Assembly (NCBI RefSeq): GCF_022662105.1
Contig: NZ_JAKMCP010000008.1
Coordinates: forward strand, 48,588 to 112,587
Length of the DNA stretch: 64,000 nt
Direction of reading: 5' to 3'
From: Aestuariivivens sediminis
Lineage (GTDB): Bacteria > Bacteroidota > Bacteroidia > Flavobacteriales > Flavobacteriaceae
Part shown: positions 61,563-64,000 of the stretch, piece after piece
How the letters are laid out: each line of letters starts with the position of its first letter
Position numbering within the stretch: position 1 is the first letter of the stretch
Made by a program: the position numbers and the translations under genes
The notes under the pieces: model-generated
Databases searched by the model: none
What the model saw: only the letters and a program-made list of their open reading frames with translations
Told to the model about the DNA's origin: nothing

Positions 61563-63539
61563 ATGGTGAATAAGGTAGTATTAATTGGTGTTTTATGGTG
61601 TCTGTATGGGGGAGTCTTTGCCCAGGAAGGTCGGAGGTTAAATCCGGAAAGCGGGATTGGTAATTTTGGAAGACAAGATACACTAAGCGCTGCACAAAGA
61701 AAAAGCACCGGGATAAAGAACATCAAAAATGAAAATGCTAAAATAGAAGACTACCTTATCATTTCGTATTTAAATGACACCACACATGTCGATACGACTT
61801 TAACCATTCAAAAGGAGTATAAATTTAATTATTTAAGAAGGGATAACTTCGGATTAATGCCGTTTTCAAATTTGGGACAAACCTATAATACCCTAACTCA
61901 AAACCTCCAAAGCACTGCTTTAATGCCGGTTTTTGGTGCCCGTGCGAGACATTTTAATTATATGGAAATTGAGGATATCAATTACTATAGAGTACCAACA
62001 CCGTTAACGGAACTATTTTTTAAAACAGCCTTTGAGCAAGGACAATTGGCCGATTCCTTCTTTACGGTAAACACCTCGCCTCGATTTAATTTTTCGATTG
62101 CGTATAAGGGTTTAAGGTCCTTAGGGAATTATCAACATCTCTTGACCAGTACGGGGAATTTCAGATTCACTACAAATTATTCAACTAAAAACAACCAATA
62201 TCATTTTCGAGCCCATATTGTCATGCAGGATCTGCTCAATCAGGAAAATGGTGGATTACGGGATGATATGGTCGAAAATTTTGAAAGTGGCATAGCGGAA
62301 TTTTTAGATCGATCCCTTTTGGAAGTTAATTTTGAAAATGCAGAAAGTATTTTAAAAGGCAAACGTTTTCATGTGGAACATGCTTATTCTATAATTCGTA
62401 AAAAAGATTCCTTATCAAAAAACAACATGAGTATTGGGCATATCATGTCCTTTAAGGATAAGTTTTATGAATTTAGTCAAACCTCTGCAGTCACAGCGTA
62501 TTTTGGACAAGCTTCAGAAAATTCGATAAAAGACAAAGTGACTCTGGAAAATTTCTATAATCAGTTCTATGTAAGTTATAGTAATGATCTTTTGGGAGAT
62601 TTACAGTTTAATCTTAATCATAATAATTATAATTACGGTTATAATTCACTTTATCGGGATGTAAAGAATGGGATTGATGTCACTAATCGATTAAAAGGAG
62701 ATATTGTGTCGGCCGGAGGTAAGTATCATAAGCAATTTAAAGGATTGGAGCTGCACGGCGAATTAGGGTTAAATATCTCAGGTGAATTCGAGGGCAATTT
62801 TTTAAATGCCCATGTCGGATTTAAATTAAATGAAGAGGTCTTTGCCAGAGCTTCCATTAATCACAATTCGAAAGTTCCTAATTACAATACATTGCTTTAC
62901 CAAAGTAAATATGTCCATTACAATTGGGAAAACCATTTTAATAACACAGAATCCCAGCAACTGGCCTTCCAGGTAAAATATAAGGACTTTGCAGATATCA
63001 CGGTGGATTATACCACCTTAAATGACTACGTCTATTTTGGAGAAGATCAAGGGACAAATAGCATTAAGCCGTTTCAATCGAATGAATCCATTACTTACTT
63101 AAGAGTTAAATGGGTTAATGAGTTAAGGGCTGGTAAGTTCGCTTTGCATAATACTGTTTTGTATCAGAACGTGCAAAATGATAATGAGGTGTTTAATGTG
63201 CCACAATTTATTACACGAAACACTTTATATTTTTCCAGTCATGTGTTTAAAAAGGCTATGTATTTGCAAACAGGACTAACGCTTAATTATTTTACCAAAT
63301 ACTATATGAATGCATACAGTCCATTACTGGCAGAGTTTTATGTGCAAAGGGACAAAGAATATGGAGGCTTTCCACGACTTGATTTTTTTGTAAATGCAAA
63401 AATTCGACAAACCAGAATCTTTTTAAAGGCAGAGCATTTCAATGCGCCTTTTACGGGCTACAATTATTATGCAGCACCGAATACGCCATACAGGGATTTT
63501 ATTGTGCGGTTCGGCGTAGTATGGAATTTCTTTTTGTAA
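61563..63539 (+). CDS. putative outer-membrane porin (Bacteroidota porin family)
   Basis: A 658-residue outer-membrane beta-barrel. The signal peptide (MVNKVVLIGVLWCLYGGVFA, cleavage near residue 20) is followed by a short Ser/Asn-rich segment and a long barrel with regular aromatic strands (for example YKFNYLRRDNFGLMPFSNLG, RFHVEHAYSIIRKKDSLSKN, LRAGKFALHNTVLYQNV). It ends in a strand with a terminal aromatic residue (FIVRFGVVWNFFL), as expected for barrel proteins. It is the putative porin found behind rnhB in Flavobacteriaceae. The substrate is unknown. Confidence 0.85.
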   Translation: MVNKVVLIGVLWCLYGGVFAQEGRRLNPESGIGNFGRQDTLSAAQRKSTGIKNIKNENAKIEDYLIISYLNDTTHVDTTLTIQKEYKFNYLRRDNFGLMPFSNLGQTYNTLTQNLQSTALMPVFGARARHFNYMEIEDINYYRVPTPLTELFFKTAFEQGQLADSFFTVNTSPRFNFSIAYKGLRSLGNYQHLLTSTGNFRFTTNYSTKNNQYHFRAHIVMQDLLNQENGGLRDDMVENFESGIAEFLDRSLLEVNFENAESILKGKRFHVEHAYSIIRKKDSLSKNNMSIGHIMSFKDKFYEFSQTSAVTAYFGQASENSIKDKVTLENFYNQFYVSYSNDLLGDLQFNLNHNNYNYGYNSLYRDVKNGIDVTNRLKGDIVSAGGKYHKQFKGLELHGELGLNISGEFEGNFLNAHVGFKLNEEVFARASINHNSKVPNYNTLLYQSKYVHYNWENHFNNTESQQLAFQVKYKDFADITVDYTTLNDYVYFGEDQGTNSIKPFQSNESITYLRVKWVNELRAGKFALHNTVLYQNVQNDNEVFNVPQFITRNTLYFSSHVFKKAMYLQTGLTLNYFTKYYMNAYSPLLAEFYVQRDKEYGGFPRLDFFVNAKIRQTRIFLKAEHFNAPFTGYNYYAAPNTPYRDFIVRFGVVWNFFL

Positions 63540-63780
63540 ATCAATTTTATGGTATTGGGCGCGGCCTGTTTGGAACGGTTTACTCCCTGAAGCTTAAAAA
63601 TGACTATCCTCGGATCTTGACTTCAAATGCGGTCATCCGGGACCTCCTTTTTTATTTATTGCAGAAATTGTATCAGAACGGGATTGTTTTGTTGGAAGAA
63701 AATACAAAGGCTTTTAAAAAAAATTTGAATGTAAAATACGCTCTACTAGGCTATTAAGAATAGGGTTTAAAAAAAAGGCA
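63540..63780. other. gene-free stretch
   Basis: Downstream of the porin stop. A 78-codon plus-strand frame (63521-63757) overlaps the porin end and resembles nothing. No element is recognised before the promoter pair. Confidence 0.4.
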
Positions 63781-63789
63781 AAAAAAGTC

Positions 63790-63819
63790 TTGTGAAGCGG
63801 TAAAAGGGTTGTATGTTTG
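63790..63819 (+). promoter_or_regulatory. rRNA-type promoter P1
   Basis: TTG (63790-63792), 19 bases, TATGTTTG (63812-63819), followed by CAGCCGC. TTG-N19-TAnnTTTG with a G/C-start leader is the pattern of strong stable-RNA promoters in Flavobacteriia. Confidence 0.65.
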
Positions 63820-63927
63820 CAGCCGCAAAAACGGATACGTTTTGGTTAAGATGTAAATACCTCGGGTATTGGATTTGTTGGGTTTTCGGGTCTGGCGGAT
63901 TTTTTTTCAAAAAAAGTGAAAAAAGTA

Positions 63928-63958
63928 TTGTGGGGGAATAAAAAGGGTTTTATATTTG
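63928..63958 (+). promoter_or_regulatory. rRNA-type promoter P2
   Basis: TTG (63928-63930), 20 bases, TATATTTG (63951-63958), then CACCCGC. It parallels P1 about 138 bases upstream, with A-rich DNA before it. The RNA gene it serves should begin right of the window. Confidence 0.7.
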
Positions 63959-64000
63959 CACCCGCAAAAGCGACAAAGTCGTTTTTAGTAAGAAGCAAAG

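Noticed and set aside
63521..63757. A 78-codon frame after the porin gene
   Set aside because: It begins inside the porin gene in another frame, has no family resemblance and ends before the rRNA-type promoters.
1..64000. tRNA or rRNA genes inside the window
   Set aside because: I found no T-loop consensus in a cloverleaf context and no rRNA-like sequence; only the promoters at the right edge point to stable RNA outside.

Overview
The window looks like chromosomal DNA of a member of the Bacteroidota, most likely a marine Flavobacteriaceae. The evidence is the AT-rich composition, promoters with a TAnnTTTG -7 box, AT-rich leaders without a classical Shine-Dalgarno sequence, a type IX secretion (T9SS) type A sorting domain, DUF6090, DUF5522 and GSCFA proteins, ribosomal protein THX, and Bacteroidota-style lysS, psd, cdsA and rnhB neighbourhoods. 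I see no tRNA, rRNA, CRISPR array, transposase, integrase or phage gene. Two rRNA-type promoters at the extreme right edge suggest that a stable-RNA operon starts just outside.

Layout. 1-15 kb: a GSCFA gene cut by the window edge, a noncoding stretch with two similar promoter-hairpin units, rhodanese, enoyl-CoA hydratase, an aromatic amino acid hydroxylase, a DUF4136 lipoprotein, DUF5522, a PLP deaminase, a glucosaminidase-LysM lipoprotein, hemL, a Spy/CpxP-like protein, a barrel-like protein, two paralogous membrane-anchored alpha/beta hydrolases, a small secreted protein with three exact-period 37-residue repeats, and DinB. 15-34.5 kb: an accessory region, almost entirely on the minus strand. 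It holds a GH30 glycosidase, a copper amine oxidase, ankyrin and Kelch proteins, an intradiol dioxygenase, a DUF1080 protein, DUF6090 and TPR proteins, an S10 peptidase, a lipoprotein, and an AraC-TolB-TPR regulator. 34.8-63.5 kb: mostly housekeeping genes. These are lysS, YqaE, lipB, ACBP-psd-cdsA-LUD, ftsH-rsfS, birA, pyrE, a Nudix gene, M14 peptidase, SulP, coaD, ddl, PASTA-rluD, yaaA, THX, UDG-like, PPK2, a T9SS cargo gene, a large propeller lipoprotein, rnhB and a porin.

Gene decay is concentrated between 9 and 32 kb. I find a frameshifted FG-GAP/CRTAC1-like fragment, an unidentified fragment behind the amine oxidase, two of three DUF6090 copies broken, a second degenerate copy of the lysS C-terminal extension, and an amidohydrolase missing its N-terminal half and interrupted by one stop codon. 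One further frameshift lies outside this stretch, in the T9SS cargo gene. Two of the frameshifts look like loss of one A in an A-run and could be assembly errors.

The most interesting signals are the repeated short promoter-plus-terminator units with no gene attached (two near 1.3-1.66 kb, single ones near 13.25 and 61.35 kb), the 37-residue repeat protein with duplicated upstream elements, the repeated CAACATA-type sites beside the AraC-TolB-TPR regulator, the lysS tail fragment, and two probable leaderless genes (lipB and the DUF5522 gene) in which the -7 box lies exactly six bases before the ATG.
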